A stretch of DNA of 64,000 nucleotides from Coriolopsis trogii (Eukaryota; Basidiomycota; Agaricomycetes; Polyporales; Polyporaceae): positions 1,736,001-1,800,000 of the forward strand of contig JAHYIO010000003.1 of the NCBI GenBank assembly GCA_020543525.1, given 5' to 3'. Shown here piece by piece: positions 1-12,479 of this stretch (its first letter is position 1; each line of letters starts with the position of its first letter). The position numbers and the translations under genes were made by a program. The notes below the pieces were generated by a model, which was not told the DNA's origin, made no database searches, and was given only the letters and a program-made list of their open reading frames with translations.

Positions 1-2209
1 CTGGTGACAATGAAGTGTGAATGACATCAGCTGCTCGCAAAGGCGGTAAGAATGCCTCGCGAACCAAGAAGGGAAATCCCGTCTGAATTCGCGGACGGAA
101 TGATCGTCATATAGACTTGACCAGGGCCGTTCGGGGGCAATAGATCAGTGGGAGGCGCAAGATCTGAGAACCGTGGGCAGGCTTCGGCTCGAGGAAGCAC
201 GTGGGTGGTGCTTCCAGGCTTTAGAACGACAAAGGAGGACGCGATTACACGGTGTATTGGTCGTTCAAGTGCTTGAGAGCGCGTACATGACGCTCCTTAC
301 GACATGACGGCGTGGAGGCCGGGAGAACACTGGGCCGACGTTCGTTAGTTCTGCCTCAGGCGCAAAGGGGTAACGAATGACCACGGCCACGCGGGGACAT
401 GCACGACAAGCTCGGAGAGCGTCCAGAGGGTCGCTAAGCAGGGTATACTGTCTACGCACCTGGTGACACAGCACGGAAAGCGGAGGACGGATTGCGGAGG
501 ACGGAACGGATGCCTTGGACCGTGGGGAACGGATCGACATGCTTGCAAGTCTGTAAGGGCGCATCGATAGGTCTTGCGGTCCGAAATCCATGGCACTCAC
601 CAGTCAGGCGGAGCCTTTGACGAGATCCTTGGACGGTTGGTTGGGAATTTCAGGGCCGGCGTATCGGGAAGCATGACCACTGGGTCGTGTTCGATGGAAG
701 AGACGATAGATAGGCGGCCTTGTTCTCAGCGGAAGGCGAGAGGGAGCCGCGGAGACCTCATGGGCATGGAGGGGGACGGTCAGGATGCCGGAGGGTGTGG
801 CCTCGGAAGGAATGGCGAGGGGTGGTTGCGAACGGGGCTATTGACGTGTAAGAGGACTACGTTCGGGCCGGGTGGAGGTTGCGCCCAGGCAGGTAGCGCG
901 ACTCGCGAGTGGGCGAGTAAGGTTCTGGGAAGGAGAGGAGCTTAAGTGAGCAGATGACTGAATCAAGGAGGAGGATGCGACGGGCAAAGTGGCGGGGAAT
1001 GTCGCAACCGCTGTGCAAGTAAATCATTGGGAGCTGGCGACGCTCCCGCGACCGGAGGCCGAGTAAGACTTGACGACCAAGGGGCGTCAGGTCTATGCCG
1101 TCTGTTTGGGACTAGGACTAGTACATTGTGGGGCATGGCGGGGATGGCGCCAGCGGCAGTCACCACGAGGCGCGTCTGAAACTGGCTCGGCGAGTGCTTC
1201 AGCAAGGGTGGGGACGAAGACGGCTGTTTGACCCTGACGGCCTCGAGGTAGCAGAACTGCAAGTAGTCGTAGAGGACGGGTCCGGGACAGAGGCAGGATC
1301 TATGCGGCCGCGAGCTGAGGACGCGTGGACGGGAGCTCATAATTTGGGTAACAACATGGTTTGCAGCCGGAACGGGGAGGAGGAGAGAACGGCGTGGTTT
1401 GCGGACGAGGTTTGGAGCAGGAGAGATGGTGGACGGATGGAGATGTCGGAGAGGAATAGGGAGGAGGAGAGGGTGGCCGGGGTCCGTGAGGGGCGGCAAG
1501 TTGCGGAGGGGCGGCTGTGATGTTCAGATGGAAGGTGAGGCTGGCGCTGTGGGCGGGGACGAAGGACGACATATCGCGCGTACTTGCTCTGCCGTCCCCT
1601 TGGCCTGGCCCTCCTCACCCAATCGATGTCTGACTCTCGTTCGAATTCCACAGCCACCGTACAAACACATCCCTATCGTCCCCCGCCGTAAAAACCCTCC
1701 ATCGGTCCGCTTCCTGCCCCTGTGCTCCCACCACTTCGTCCACCGCGCCCTGCCAGCTGCCCTCTTGCACGTCAGCCACCGCGAGCCACCCGGCCTGCCA
1801 GCCAGCCGCACCCCAGCCAGCCCCAGTCGCCGTCAGCCCCGCTCGTCCGCGAGCGCAAAACCCCCGTCGGCTCGTGGCTGGACCTACATCCACCCCCGAT
1901 CGCAATCGAGGAGAAGATTGATCAGCGAACGGACGAAGACGAGGCCAGGGCGTCGCGCGTTGCACTGCAGGCCACCCAATCCCATCTCTCCCACTCTACT
2001 TAAGCTTGCCCCTTGAGACGCAGAGGAGAGGATCCGAGCGTACCTCCTACCTCCGCCGACCCGCTAGCGCTCGTCAACGCCTGGTGAGTGGGCCCCGCGT
2101 TCTGGGTACGCGCACCGTACATACACCGTGTCCCCCAAGGCCAAACAATGTGCTCATCCGATCAGACAGCACAGCTACTCCGACTCCTTCCCCCCGCCGC
2201 CCAGCCCAC
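1..2209. other. Intergenic region, no supported gene; strong strand-composition switch
   Basis: No open frame here matches a family I know, and the frames that exist are low-complexity Arg/Gly/Pro/Ser-rich. From about 600 to 1560 the + strand is G/purine-rich. From about 1600 to 2200 it is C/pyrimidine-rich. In fungi CT-rich tracts on the sense strand typify promoters and 5' leaders, so I infer a divergent promoter. The right half would lead into the small gene at 2210. The left half would serve a minus-strand gene lying largely outside the window or not recognisable here. Confidence 0.5.
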
Positions 2210-2542
2210 ATGTGCCATCGCCAGCTCCGCCTCTGGAAGGCCATCAAGTGCGGCCACTTGACCTTCGAGGGAGAGACCAACGTCGACTGCCGTCAGCGCG
2301 ACTGCTTCAACAGCTCCGCCCACCCCGCCAGCTGCGGCGCTTCCGGCGTCCCATGTCGCTGCCGACGCTATTATACGTCCGTCCCCACCTCCTCTCCCTC
2401 CCCTATCTCATCTCACACCTCCTCCACAGCCAGCCCGAACGCATCGTCACGCGCGAGGTACGCTCCTTTGGACGCCAACGCTTGCATCCCGTGCTGACCC
2501 TACCCGCAGGAGAACACAGCCTGTCCTCGCTGCTCAGGATGA
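2210..2542 (+). CDS. Small Cys-rich basidiomycete protein, three exons
   Basis: A short protein of about 75 residues. Exon 1 is 2210-2376 (starts MCHRQL, then KCGHLTF, CRQRDC and CRCRRYY). The intron at 2377-2429 (gtccgt...cacag) leads to exon 2 at 2430-2457 (QPERIVTRE). A second intron at 2458-2509 leads to exon 3 at 2510-2542 (ENTACPRCSG, stop TGA). Both introns are 52-53 bp and keep frame. The layout of paired cysteines, GHLTF, CRRYY, QPERIV and a final CPRC resembles small uncharacterised proteins common in mushrooms. The cysteine spacing suggests metal binding, but that is inference. It ends about 140 bp from the convergent helicase gene. Function unknown. Confidence 0.7.
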
Positions 2543-2685
2543 CCTGACACAGACGTCGATCCCCCTCTATCCGCACGCGTTTTCGCCGTCCACGACCCGT
2601 ACGAACTCCACCATCACTGTATATATCTGTATTATCGTCCCCGCAGCCGTAGCCCACACGTGTATCACGTAGAGACAGACAATCC

Positions 2686-5600
2686 CTATACATCCAACTC
2701 GATCGCCCCCAGCGCCTCGTCATCGATCCCCCCATCCCCATACTCGTCCTCGTCCTCGTCCTCGCCGTCGAGCATGACCCCGTCCCGATCGTCTTCGTCG
2801 TCCTGCCGTCCCTGCTCCTGCCCCTGCGCCAGCGCGAGGTCCCGCTGCTTCGCCTGCGCCTTCTCGATGTCCGCCAGCGTCCAGAGCGAGACGCCCGCCC
2901 CGTTCTCGCTCACGTTCTGCGAGATCATGCGCATGAACTGCTTCGACAGCGTCAGCGCCATGTCCGTCGACAGGTTCGACGCCGTCTCCGTGATGTACTG
3001 GTTGATCCACCGCGGCAGCTTCGCCCGCTTGTCCGCCCGCGCAAATCTCTGTCACCCGCCAGTGAGTGTGTGAGTGTGAGTGTGAGACATGGCGTGGGCG
3101 TGCGCGACAGACACGCACCTTGTCCGCAAAGACCATCAGCCCCCAGTCCGTCTTCCCTCGCAAGACGCGCCCGACGCACTGCGCGGCGTTCCGCATCGCG
3201 TCGAACCCGAGAAACTCTGACTCGCGGATCCTGTACGCGTCTCGCAGGTACTCCAGGCGCGCTTTCAGGATCCGGCTCTCCGTGTATTGGTACGGCACCC
3301 TGTGCACGGTCACGGTCACGATCCGTTTCATGTCCCAAACGTGCGGATGAGCCTCGTGTCAGCTCGTCCCCGTTGCTCTCACGTCGGAGCGGATGCAAAT
3401 CGGCGTACCCGAACATGATGACCGCCCGACCATAGTTGTGGTCGAAATCGATCCCTTCCGACACCTTGCCACGCGCGACGGATAGGAGCACGGCCCCGCG
3501 TCCGTTATCGCACGCCTAAGTGCAAGGGATGTGGGTGAGGTGAGAAGACTGCGTCCGGCACACAGCACGAGACCTGGGCAGATCTGCTTACCCTCCGGTA
3601 ATTCTCCAGGGCGATGCTCGTCTCGTTCGCGTCCGGGGTCTCGACAAAGATGAGCTTGTGCTTCCATACCTCGTTCAGGATGCCCTGGATACAGTGTGAC
3701 AGAACCGCGCGCGTCAGGGGGAAACAGCACGTGGACAGACGAGAGAAAAAAAAAGGAAATCTCGACTTGGCGCGAGTGGCTCTCCTCTCACCATGTCGTT
3801 CCACGCGGCCACGATGCTCTCCATGTACAGGTAGCTCGGGAAGAACGCGACGATGCCGTCCGGGACGATCTTGCTGTACTCGATCAGGATGCTTCCAAAG
3901 TTGCGCACCACCGCGGGGTCGTTCCGGACCTCGAACCGCGAGCTGATCGCGACCTGGTCGCTGCCGCGCGTGATGACCTGCGTGTGTGTCATCCCTGTCA
4001 GACCGTAGCGGGGAGGACGACACGGTGACCCAACGGCAGACTCACGAGAGGCAAGAATGAATTACGCGTGAGGGTCATTGAGTAGGTCTCTTGGACCACC
4101 GGCGTGAATTGCAACATCTTCGGGTACATGTCTAGCGGCGACAGCGTTCCAGACGTGATGACGACCGTGCTGAACCGCTCGAAAACCGGCTTGATTGCGA
4201 TCGCAGGGTCGAGGCAGCTGTACGACACTCGTTCGTCAACTTAGCCCCGGCGTGGCGCGTGCCGGAGAGATGAACATACGTAAGATGAAATATGGGGTTG
4301 GGAACCGTAGCGTTGTCGGTCTCGAAGGGTTCAAGAATGAGTAAGAACCCTGCAGCAGTCCGTTCATAATCGGCAGCCCAACGGTAGGCGACAGCAGCGT
4401 ACCTTTCTCGTACGTCGCTACCAGCGTCGCGAAGCTCGCCACTTTCTGCAGGGACGAAAACTCGTCTACACGACTGAGCTCCAACGTGCGCACGAGCAAC
4501 TGCAGGCGCTCCGCACAAAACCTACCGCATGTCGATCAGAAAGGCCTATATGAACGTACCGCTGGCATGACACCCACCGTAAGGGTCGCCGCTCAATATA
4601 CGTAATGTCCTTGAGGTGCTGCAGGAAGGACAATGGCGTCTCTGCCACAACATGCAATACACGCATGCGCGTCTATGGAAGAGTATCCGATCAGAGGCTG
4701 GCACTACGAGGTGAAGGCACGACGAACATACCTTCAGATACTCCACAAAGCGCTTCAAGAATGCGACGAAGTGCTCCGCTTTTCGGATGTTTCCAGGAAT
4801 GGCTTCCTTCAGGAGATCTTCGGGCAGCACTAACCCCGGATGCAAGTAAGGTTTTTGACTAGATGGTCGCAGCACATGGGCGACACGATCGAACAGAAGC
4901 TCACCAGGATTCGACACAAACGCATCTTCTGGGTTACTCGCCTCTTGCAATCCTTCTACCAGCTTAGCGTACTCGTCTTGTAGCTTCGACGCGTCCGTCT
5001 TCTTGATCCTGTCGTAGAAAGCAGTCAATACGGCTGGTGAGGCGCACAGTATTGCCAATTACTCTTCGATCTGGTCACCGAGCCTCACAACGCTCCGCGC
5101 AGCAGAATCCAGCATTGGTCTTGTCAGATCGATGCTCAGGGATTCTATACAAACGTTATCTGCCAACATATGAGTATCGGAATCCATCCGTCTGTGTCAT
5201 AGATGTGTCATACCTATATTGTGAGCTTCGTCGAAGACTACTATGGCATCCTTGGACAGCTCCTTAGACACCTGCTCCGCAACCTTCGGGTCTAGGAGGT
5301 AGTGGAATGAATAGATGATGACATCCACGAAGGGCATCTGCAATAATAGCACAGATGAGTATGACGTACAAGACTTATCTCCGCGGGTGACCCACCATCC
5401 GACGGACCAGGAAGTATGGACATATCTTCTGGTCCCTCCCGTATTGCAAAACGTCCGCCAACGTCCATATTCCAGGAGGAATGAGGTTACCCGGCTCCAA
5501 CTTGCCGAGGTTCTGCAAAATGCTTTGGGTTCAAATAGACAAGCCGGCAACCAAAGCTACGGAACAGACCTCATGCCAGTCGCAAAGTTCAACAGATCCT

Positions 5601-6376
5601 GGGTTCTCACGACCTTTTGCACATACTGCAGAGTTTGTCAGATCTCGGCATCGAGCGTCCACTACTTTTCCCTTCTTCTCCTTGGAAACCTGATAAAGGC
5701 AACCAGCCCAGGTTAGGGACGTGAGGATGGAGGTGGTGAGGGATTAGCTTCAACTCTTCGCCACGGTGCCTGTTTCCACACTTACTTCTGGGTGTATACA
5801 AAGGTTCTTACGACTTGTGAGGCCGATGCCGTAGAAGTTTTGCTCCTTCTCCCGCTGCTCATCTGTCTCTGCGCAGTCTTTTCGATAATCCATCAGACGC
5901 TTCAGCTCCGCCAGTGCCTTCTCGATTTCTGGGACAGTTCGGGAGCAATATATGAGCTTCCTTTTGGTGGGATAAAACTTCATGTCCTTCAGTACTCAGA
6001 AAACGTAGGAACCATTCTAGCATACCTGTTGATATGATACAATGAGAGACAGAAGGGAGACCGTCTTTCCGGTGCCAGACGGCATCTCTAGTAGACAGTG
6101 CCCCTAAAAGACAGACGAGCCTCAGTGCATGCTCTCATATAAGCATCGTAAAGCCATACCGTGGCATCAAGGGTACGCTTCAGGTCACACATATAGGCAT
6201 ATTGCTCTAGGATTAGAAGTTAGGAGTGAAATATATGTGTCAGAGAATGTCCTACCTGGGTATATTCGGTCATAAGGGAATACTATCTGACATTTGTTTG
6301 CGTTTGATTAGTACGTTGTCATCTAGAGCAGCAGTACTACTATACTCACAGGTAAGTCGTCAATAAAGAATTTCAT
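2686..6376 (-). CDS. RAD3: General transcription and DNA repair factor IIH helicase, Rad3/XPD (ERCC2) family
   Basis: 5'-3' DNA helicase of TFIIH, acting in nucleotide excision repair and transcription initiation. It is split into many short exons. Exon 1 is 6350-6376 (MKFFIDDLP) and exon 2 is 6256-6286 ([10 protein letters not shown]). Walker A follows ([13 protein letters not shown], near 6080). The four Fe-S cysteines are recognisable: [22 protein letters not shown] and ICPYFLVRR. The DEAH box reads VVFDEAHNI (near 5230). Later motifs include [26 protein letters not shown] and [14 protein letters not shown]. The protein ends in an Asp/Glu-rich tail. All main Rad3/XPD blocks occur in family order, so the gene looks intact. 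One intron may use an unusual aag acceptor before FYPTKRK. It is divergent from the gene at 6575, with about 200 bp between starts. Confidence 0.95.
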
Positions 6377-6574
6377 GGCTAGCTAATGGTGGTGAATGCG
6401 AGGGGACCCGAGTCGACCAGACGGAAGAGATGACCGTGGTCCGGAAGCAAGGTGCTTTCGTGACGCCGGACCACAACGCGTCGCGCGTCATTGACAGTCC
6501 GCAAGTCTCGTGACATCACAGCTGGTTACCCACACGCGCAGAAGCAAGTCTCCAGTGTCTGGTCGGTGACCACC
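6377..6574. promoter_or_regulatory. Shared divergent promoter, Rad3/XPD and Mgr3-like gene
   Basis: This 198-bp stretch separates the start codons of two opposite-strand genes, so it must hold both core promoters and 5' leaders. No clear TATA box was seen. Assignment rests only on gene arrangement. Confidence 0.5.
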
Positions 6575-8158
6575 ATGCTTCCAACGGCTCGTCGACGAAT
6601 ATCTGCTGGTCTCACTGGCTCGTCTCTCCTTCGTCGCACCACTCCTCGACGACATGTGTCCAACGACAGCAAACCTCCCACCATACCACCTCAGGGTCCT
6701 GCTGCTCCGGGGCCCTACCTGAATGATAGCTTTGCCTCCCACACGGTGTCTACTTTGAACTTCTTCGGACGGTTTCTCAAGTATACCGCTGTCGGCATAT
6801 TCACTATATCATTCACCACACTTACCTTCTTCGAAGGAGGGCACATGTATGTGGAGAATGTTGCACTAGCACCGGAGACGGATGAGGAGACGAAGAAGTG
6901 GGAGTGGGATCTGGAAGCGGATAGGTGGACGGGCTCGCCGAAAGGAGGAACCGACTCTGCTCTCGGGCTCACCGGGAAACACGCCGTACGAAGCGCATGG
7001 ATGGCACTCAACTGGGGGACGGGTGCCAGCATGAGTGTCGTCGAGTCGAAAGCGTTCTCGGGGCGGGGTTCATCTTTCTCCCCAATAGAGGCGAGTTTGG
7101 AGTACGCTCAAGACTTCATGCGCATTGCTATTGAGCATGCGGAGCGGGCCCAGGCGAATGGCAAACTACATCCCCTGACCCTCACCGCACTTCTCGCTCG
7201 CCGCGCGGACATTGTGGAACGGATGGGAACACCTAGTGCCTTAGACGAAGCTCGTCTAGAGTATGAACGTGTATGGTCCAATCTGGGGGGCAGGGGTGTC
7301 GAGGCTGCTCGCATCGCTTTAAAGCTGGGAGACCTGAATAGGAGGTTAGGGGATACTGAGGATGCGCTCTCATGGTGGGCCCGCTCCGTGCAACTGGCCC
7401 AAGATCGGGATAACACAACATTGCCTTCTATTCCACCCCATGTTCCCGAAGCAATGCCCTCGTCGCCACTAGCGCAAAGGACGCTTGTCTCTGCGATGGT
7501 ATCGCTATCGGCCTTTTACGCGACCACAGGACAGCTTCGTCAAGCGCAAGCCTTCGAGGAAAGCTCCTTGTCCCTCCTCCGCTCTCTTCCTTCACCACAA
7601 ACCTTCGACTCTGCTACTAAGCCACAAGCCCTCCATTACCTCTACATCCTCCACCGTTCTTCCATCTTGTCGATACACCTTGCCGAGGTCTCATTTGCGC
7701 TGAAGAGCAAGTCGGCAAGCCCTCTCGACTGGCTCTATCGCGCAGCAGAGTCGTCCGAGCGTGTTGCTCTGTCTCTTGCGGGTCTACCATATGTACATCC
7801 AGATGCCCCGAATTCCAAAATCCCGCACCCACCCTCCTCCGAAACGCCATTAGAGGCCGAGTACGCAAAGTCACGATCTATGTGTGGACCGGCGAAAGCC
7901 CTCCTTCGTGACGCACGCAGAACGGCAGCGGAGGCATGGAACCTGATGGGTGTCTTGACAGAAGGCTCTGGCTCCGCAGATGCGAATACGAGAGCCATGG
8001 AGTACTATGAGCGTGCTCTTGGATGGGCAGGCGTAGGGAGGGATAAGGCTGGTAGCATAGGACAGCCCGGGGAAGGGACCTTGGAGTCGGAGTGGCAGGT
8101 GTTTTGGGCAAACTACGTGCGCGCACGAGAGACGGTCCGGAAGCAGGAGCAAAAATGA
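6575..8158 (+). CDS. Mitochondrial inner-membrane TPR-like protein, possibly Mgr3-related
   Basis: Single-exon gene of 527 residues from the ATG at 6575, which sits in a good context (ccaccATGc) and opens an Arg/Ser/Thr-rich, acid-poor presequence (MLPTARRRISAG, then LLRRTTPRRH) typical of mitochondrial import. A single membrane segment follows at about residues 75-95 (YTAVGIFTISFTTLTFF). The remainder is helical with TPR-like repeats, for example ALDEARLEYERVWSNLG, DLNRRLGDTEDALSWWARS and the C-terminal AMEYYERALGW. One N-terminal membrane helix plus TPRs is the layout of yeast Mgr3, an adaptor of the i-AAA protease. That match is by architecture, not close sequence recall. The open frame could extend upstream only through non-ATG codons. 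Confidence 0.65.
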   Translation: MLPTARRRISAGLTGSSLLRRTTPRRHVSNDSKPPTIPPQGPAAPGPYLNDSFASHTVSTLNFFGRFLKYTAVGIFTISFTTLTFFEGGHMYVENVALAPETDEETKKWEWDLEADRWTGSPKGGTDSALGLTGKHAVRSAWMALNWGTGASMSVVESKAFSGRGSSFSPIEASLEYAQDFMRIAIEHAERAQANGKLHPLTLTALLARRADIVERMGTPSALDEARLEYERVWSNLGGRGVEAARIALKLGDLNRRLGDTEDALSWWARSVQLAQDRDNTTLPSIPPHVPEAMPSSPLAQRTLVSAMVSLSAFYATTGQLRQAQAFEESSLSLLRSLPSPQTFDSATKPQALHYLYILHRSSILSIHLAEVSFALKSKSASPLDWLYRAAESSERVALSLAGLPYVHPDAPNSKIPHPPSSETPLEAEYAKSRSMCGPAKALLRDARRTAAEAWNLMGVLTEGSGSADANTRAMEYYERALGWAGVGRDKAGSIGQPGEGTLESEWQVFWANYVRARETVRKQEQK

Positions 8159-8332
8159 GAGTTGTACTAGGCGTAGTATGCACCCTACTTACCGCTCTCC
8201 GCCTGAAGGCTTCAGGTGTGACAGGGGTCACAGACAGTGTTGTTGTGACTGGACGCGTCTGTTGCGGCGCATCTGAAATCCGATCGCGTCGCCAGCGAAT
8301 TCGATGAGGTGAACATCAATTCCACTTCGTCC

Positions 8333-10950
8333 ATGGCGCATGGCGATAACTACCAACCTATCGTCCTATGGACACCAAAGGCAATTCTTACATCCGACGA
8401 TGCATGTACCACCATTTTGCAGTACAAACTACCTCCATCCCCTGCTACCATTCGCCCACCCTATCAGCAACCAGCGACGGACACCGACGCGTCTCCTCGA
8501 CTTTCTTACGTCCCATCGCTGACTTATTTCTGCATCAGGACACTGGTCGAATATCCTGACCAACTGCACTCACTTGGTCCTGCACGATTGCCTTACCAGG
8601 AACCTACAAGCCCACATGACTTCGATATCCTACAAGCTCTGATGCCTACCTACCGCCCATTCTCACCTAACCGTGACCAATTTGACCTGCGTCTTATAGA
8701 TCCTCGTCTTTGGGCTGTTTTGGCGCAGATATATCATGGTCTTCCCTCCGTCTTCCGCACCTACACGCTACCCCTTTCCGACATTCACCTCCCTCTTCTG
8801 CAGGCCATCCCGAGCACAGATCATTTCTCTCTTATCACCGTTCTCTCTCTTACCAGACGGAGCGAACTGACGGACGATACAGTGGTTCAACTACGCCATC
8901 TCCACACGCTTGCAGCGCTTGATGCGAGCGTAACCGCGTTGGGTTCAAGGGGCGTTCAGCGACTCGCGAAGTGCTTATCCTGGACCGAAGGCGACGATGA
9001 CCAGCTAGGACGGCGAGGACCTTGGGGCTTACGTGTTCTATATCTCCGTGATTGCATCAACATTAACGATGAAGTCCTACCCTGGCTCTCTCGGTTTCCT
9101 ATGCTCAGCGTCATCGGTGCGTAATATCGCGTCCGGATCCAGTCCTGTCGCTAACCAAAGCGCGGATAGATTTACGGGGCACGGTGTGCAAGCCATGGCG
9201 CCGCCAGGATCTCCCCTTCAGCAGCTCTTCGGATGTTGCCCTCTTTCACCCGAACACGCTAATTAGGGTTCTGGCACACTTGTCTTCACTGACGGAGAGA
9301 CCGCGCACGCTATTCTCGCACCCAGCCCCCTATGTGCTGAACGTTGACTCGCTTCAGCACACGGTCGACTCAACGCCTGCCTTCCGCCCATCACGTAGCT
9401 TGTGGGACATCACGGACAGGTCTGTGCCAGAACATGGTCCGCAGATCGGCTGTGGACGAATGGATGTCTTCCTTTCTTATGAGCCACCCCACTATGCATC
9501 GCCTTCATACGAAGCCAAGGAGACGACAGTGGACTATGGAAGTGGAAAACCTGACGAGCTGTACGCCGACGAAGATGAAGAGTCCTATAGGGCTCGGGTT
9601 GGGCGCAACGACAGCAGCGACTCGGCCGAGTCCGAGTTAGTAGAGGACCCATACGAGGCAGAGGGGCGGATGGCCATTATGAATGAGGTCGCAGACGACG
9701 AGATGGCCTTGTACCGCAGGGAACGCGCAGCGGAAAGGTTCTATCGCATCCCCTCTTCACGACCCCCAGCGGCTTCAACACCTGCTGGCAGTGGATCAAA
9801 CAACCGCACAGAGATGCCTACAGTCCCAACCCGAGTTGCGGATCCTCTCATGTTGTTTCGAAGGCCAGCACCCTGGAACTCGCTCCCAGCTTCTCCCCCT
9901 GCTGCGAAATCGACCGCTCGCGCAGCCGGCAGCGCGCTAGATGGCGCACATGGGGCGCCCTTTACATCTACTCCATCAGCGAAGCCCGGCGGCGGATTTG
10001 CGACGTTGAGCCCACATGCCCGTCGACTCCATCTCGCATCATCCAACCTGAAAGGGAAAGCTCCGGACGATGCGCACGGCAGCACAGATCCCCACAAGCG
10101 TATGCACGCGCTGACGAGCATCCAGAGCATGTTTGACATGGTGCAGAAGCGCACCGTGCAAGTGCCTTCCAAGCCTTCTCATAACGCTAGCGCTCCGCCA
10201 CAACCACAACCGGCACCTACCCGCCCGAATGCGAACCCATTCGTGCGGGCGGGGGGCACTCCTCGTGGGTCGAAGTTGGAGACGATGGCTGAGAAGGAGC
10301 GAGCCAAGGCGACACCTACGATCGCTGCCCCAACTGCCAAAGGAGAGGCCACTGAGGGACTTCGTGCGAACCGTCCAAGCCTACGTCTATCGTCCTCCAT
10401 GCGTGTGGAGACAGAACAAGCAACCTCAGATTCGTCTGATTCGAGTAGGATGACGAAAGCTGGTGCATCTACCCCGATGAAACGACCCTCGTCTCCGCTC
10501 CCTCGCGTAGAGCCCCCTCGTGTAGAGGGCGGCACGCAAGGGGTCAAACCCGACGCAGAAGCGTCACCGCGACCTGCGAAGAAGCTCAAGCCTATCACGA
10601 CTCTCACTGTCCCCGACTGGCCGACGCACGTAAAGCCTCTGTCGGCACATAAGCTCAATCCCAGGCTGTCTTCCTGGCCCGCTGCTGGTGCTACTGCCAA
10701 GGTCAAGGCGGAGAAACAGACTACACTGCCTGTAGTGCAGAAACCTCCTAACAACTCCTCTTCGGCGAAGGATGCCGGGCGACGTCTATCCGCGTCAGTC
10801 GTGGCGTCGAATGGTCCGGGTTCGGACCAGAAGCAGGAGGTCAAGGAAGAGAAGGGCGCAGTGGGGAAACCTCTGAAGACTTCGGGCAAGCAGAAAGTAG
10901 TGAGAAAGTCACCTGGGGGCTTTGACTGGAAGGGTTGGAGCGCAGGCTGA
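8333..10950 (+). CDS. LRR-like protein with long disordered C-terminal region
   Basis: Two exons, 8333-9116 and 9170-10950, joined by a 53-bp intron (gtgcgt...gatag) that keeps the frame and restores an LRR-like segment: LRVLYLRDCININDEVLPWL, then MLSVIDLRGT. The total is about 854 residues. The ATG at 8333 has a strong context (tccATGg); upstream in-frame codons are non-ATG. The first third is globular with leucine-rich repeat-like strands. The rest is low-complexity: an acidic patch (DELYADEDEE), then Ser/Pro/Ala/Lys-rich sequence with several basic KKLKP-type patches that could be nuclear targeting signals. It ends in GGFDWKGWSAG. No catalytic motif was seen. I do not recognise a named family. 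Confidence 0.8.
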
Positions 10951-11327
10951 GTTCTTGAACGTTTATTGACATCGCTATCTTGTATGCACACGCACATTGT
11001 TATCGGATTGTATTGCTTTGCTTGTCATCATGTCCCATTCCTACCGATGTGTATGACCATGACGATACCGACGCACGGTATACTGAAATGGGCAGGGGAA
11101 GGAGTTATATTACAATACACTAGGGATAACAAACCGGAGTCGCGACAACGCAAACAAAGGAGCAGGAGATGTGACTCCGCGCATTACCTTTAATATCTCC
11201 GCCTACCACCAGGCGAACGAGACCGCTCTCCTCCTCCTCGCCGTCTGTCACTGCAACACAAAAGCGTACGTCGCACGCACATCGTCAGCCATCATGTCAC
11301 ACACGCACAACACAACAACGCCATCGC

Positions 11328-12479
11328 TCACTCATAACGCCCGTGCCGCTCGTACCCCCGGTCGCGCTCACGGTAATCGTCGCGGGACGAGCGGTAATCC
11401 CGCTCACCACCGCGCGCAGGCGTGCCCCCAGATGCCGGGGTCGCTGCCCCACTCGAAGGGACAGTGGAAGGGGGACCCATCTTGCGCTTGTCTCTGTCCT
11501 CCTTGAACTTGATCAACATGTTTCTCAGCTCATGGTAACCCAAGTGCATCTACGGAGAACCGTGTCAGAAACAGTCACGGCGTGGTAGCGCGGGGGGAAT
11601 GGCTCACCTTGCCACCGAAGTGGTCCGCAAGTCGACGGTCAGAGTCGAGCACGGAGAGGTACGCGCCACAAACGTCGCATACGCGAAGCTTTTGGTGGCC
11701 GGACGCTCCGGAAGTGTCCGTGAGTTGTTGCAGCTCACGCTGGAGAGGGTGTCAAGAGACCGTGTATTGCAGAAGAATGAGACTGCGCGCACCTCCTTGT
11801 CCGCCTTTTCGCTCTTCAATGCCTCAATAGCCGCCATCTCCCGCATGGACTCGTCCACCTTGCCCTGCTCACCCAACGTCTCGATCTTTTCCGTTCCACC
11901 CTGAATAGCGAGCTCGATTTCGGCAATTTCCCTCATCTTCATGTCGATTCGTTCGGTCAGCCCGGGGAAGGATGCAGAGACTTGAGGACGTACCAAGTTG
12001 GTTGTCTTCGCGTTCTCCTCCGGGGTTTTCTCCAGCCTTCTGTGGGCTGCACGGATCCTCCTGTCACATTCGTCTACGAAGGCGAATATGTTGGACTCGT
12101 ATTCGGTCTGGAACCTGGCAAAGATCGGGTCGCTCGGATTGGCTTCTCGTGCTGCGAGGAATTCTGTCTTCAGACGCTCTGTATGCGATTTTGGACACGC
12201 TCCGAGGTCCATTTTCTGTACAGTCGGCGTTAGTGGCTGCGCAAAGCGTACGGCGGTACCACGAAACTCACCGTGTTTGTGAAAAGCGTGTGTGGGCATG
12301 TTCCACAGAGGAAATTGCGGCACACTTTCTCGTCTGACCAGTGTAGGTTCGCATTCGACACGCCCATGGCCTCTGGACCCATCATTTGCTAGGGTGGCGA
12401 GATGAGCATGGTACACGCGATAGAACGGTAGGAGACATACCTCCAGGAGCTTCCTCTGCATTTCAGCAAGACGTCCCAT
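11328..12479 (-). CDS. LUC7: U1 snRNP-associated splicing factor Luc7
   Basis: Luc7 binds the U1 snRNP and helps select 5' splice sites. Exon 1 begins MGRLAEMQRKLLE (ATG at 12479). The next exon carries the first CCCH-type zinc finger (KVCRNFLCGTCPHTLF, then MDLGACPKSH). A long helical region follows (DECDRRIRAAHRRLE). The second finger reads QKLRVCDVCGAYLSVLDSDR, then LADHFGGK with an intron directly before MHLGYHELRN. The tail is a short Arg/Asp/Ser-rich stretch (RDYRSSRDDYRERDRGYERH), reduced compared with the long RS tail of animal LUC7L proteins. Introns are about 50-60 bp with canonical borders. Both fingers are complete, so this is a confident call. Confidence 0.95.

Noticed and set aside
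963..1499. 178-codon open frame, minus strand
   Set aside because: Pro/Ser/Arg/Leu low-complexity caused by CT-rich DNA; no domain, no start context, overlapped by other equally open frames.
6491..6574. Upstream extension of the Mgr3-like frame
   Set aside because: Begins at a TTG codon; the ATG at 6575 has a better context and opens a typical mitochondrial presequence.
8309..8332. Upstream extension of the LRR-like frame
   Set aside because: Begins at GTG; nuclear genes of fungi normally use ATG, and 8333 has a strong context.
10179..10997. 272-codon open frame antisense to the LRR-like gene
   Set aside because: Shadow of the GC-rich disordered coding region on the other strand; no independent support.
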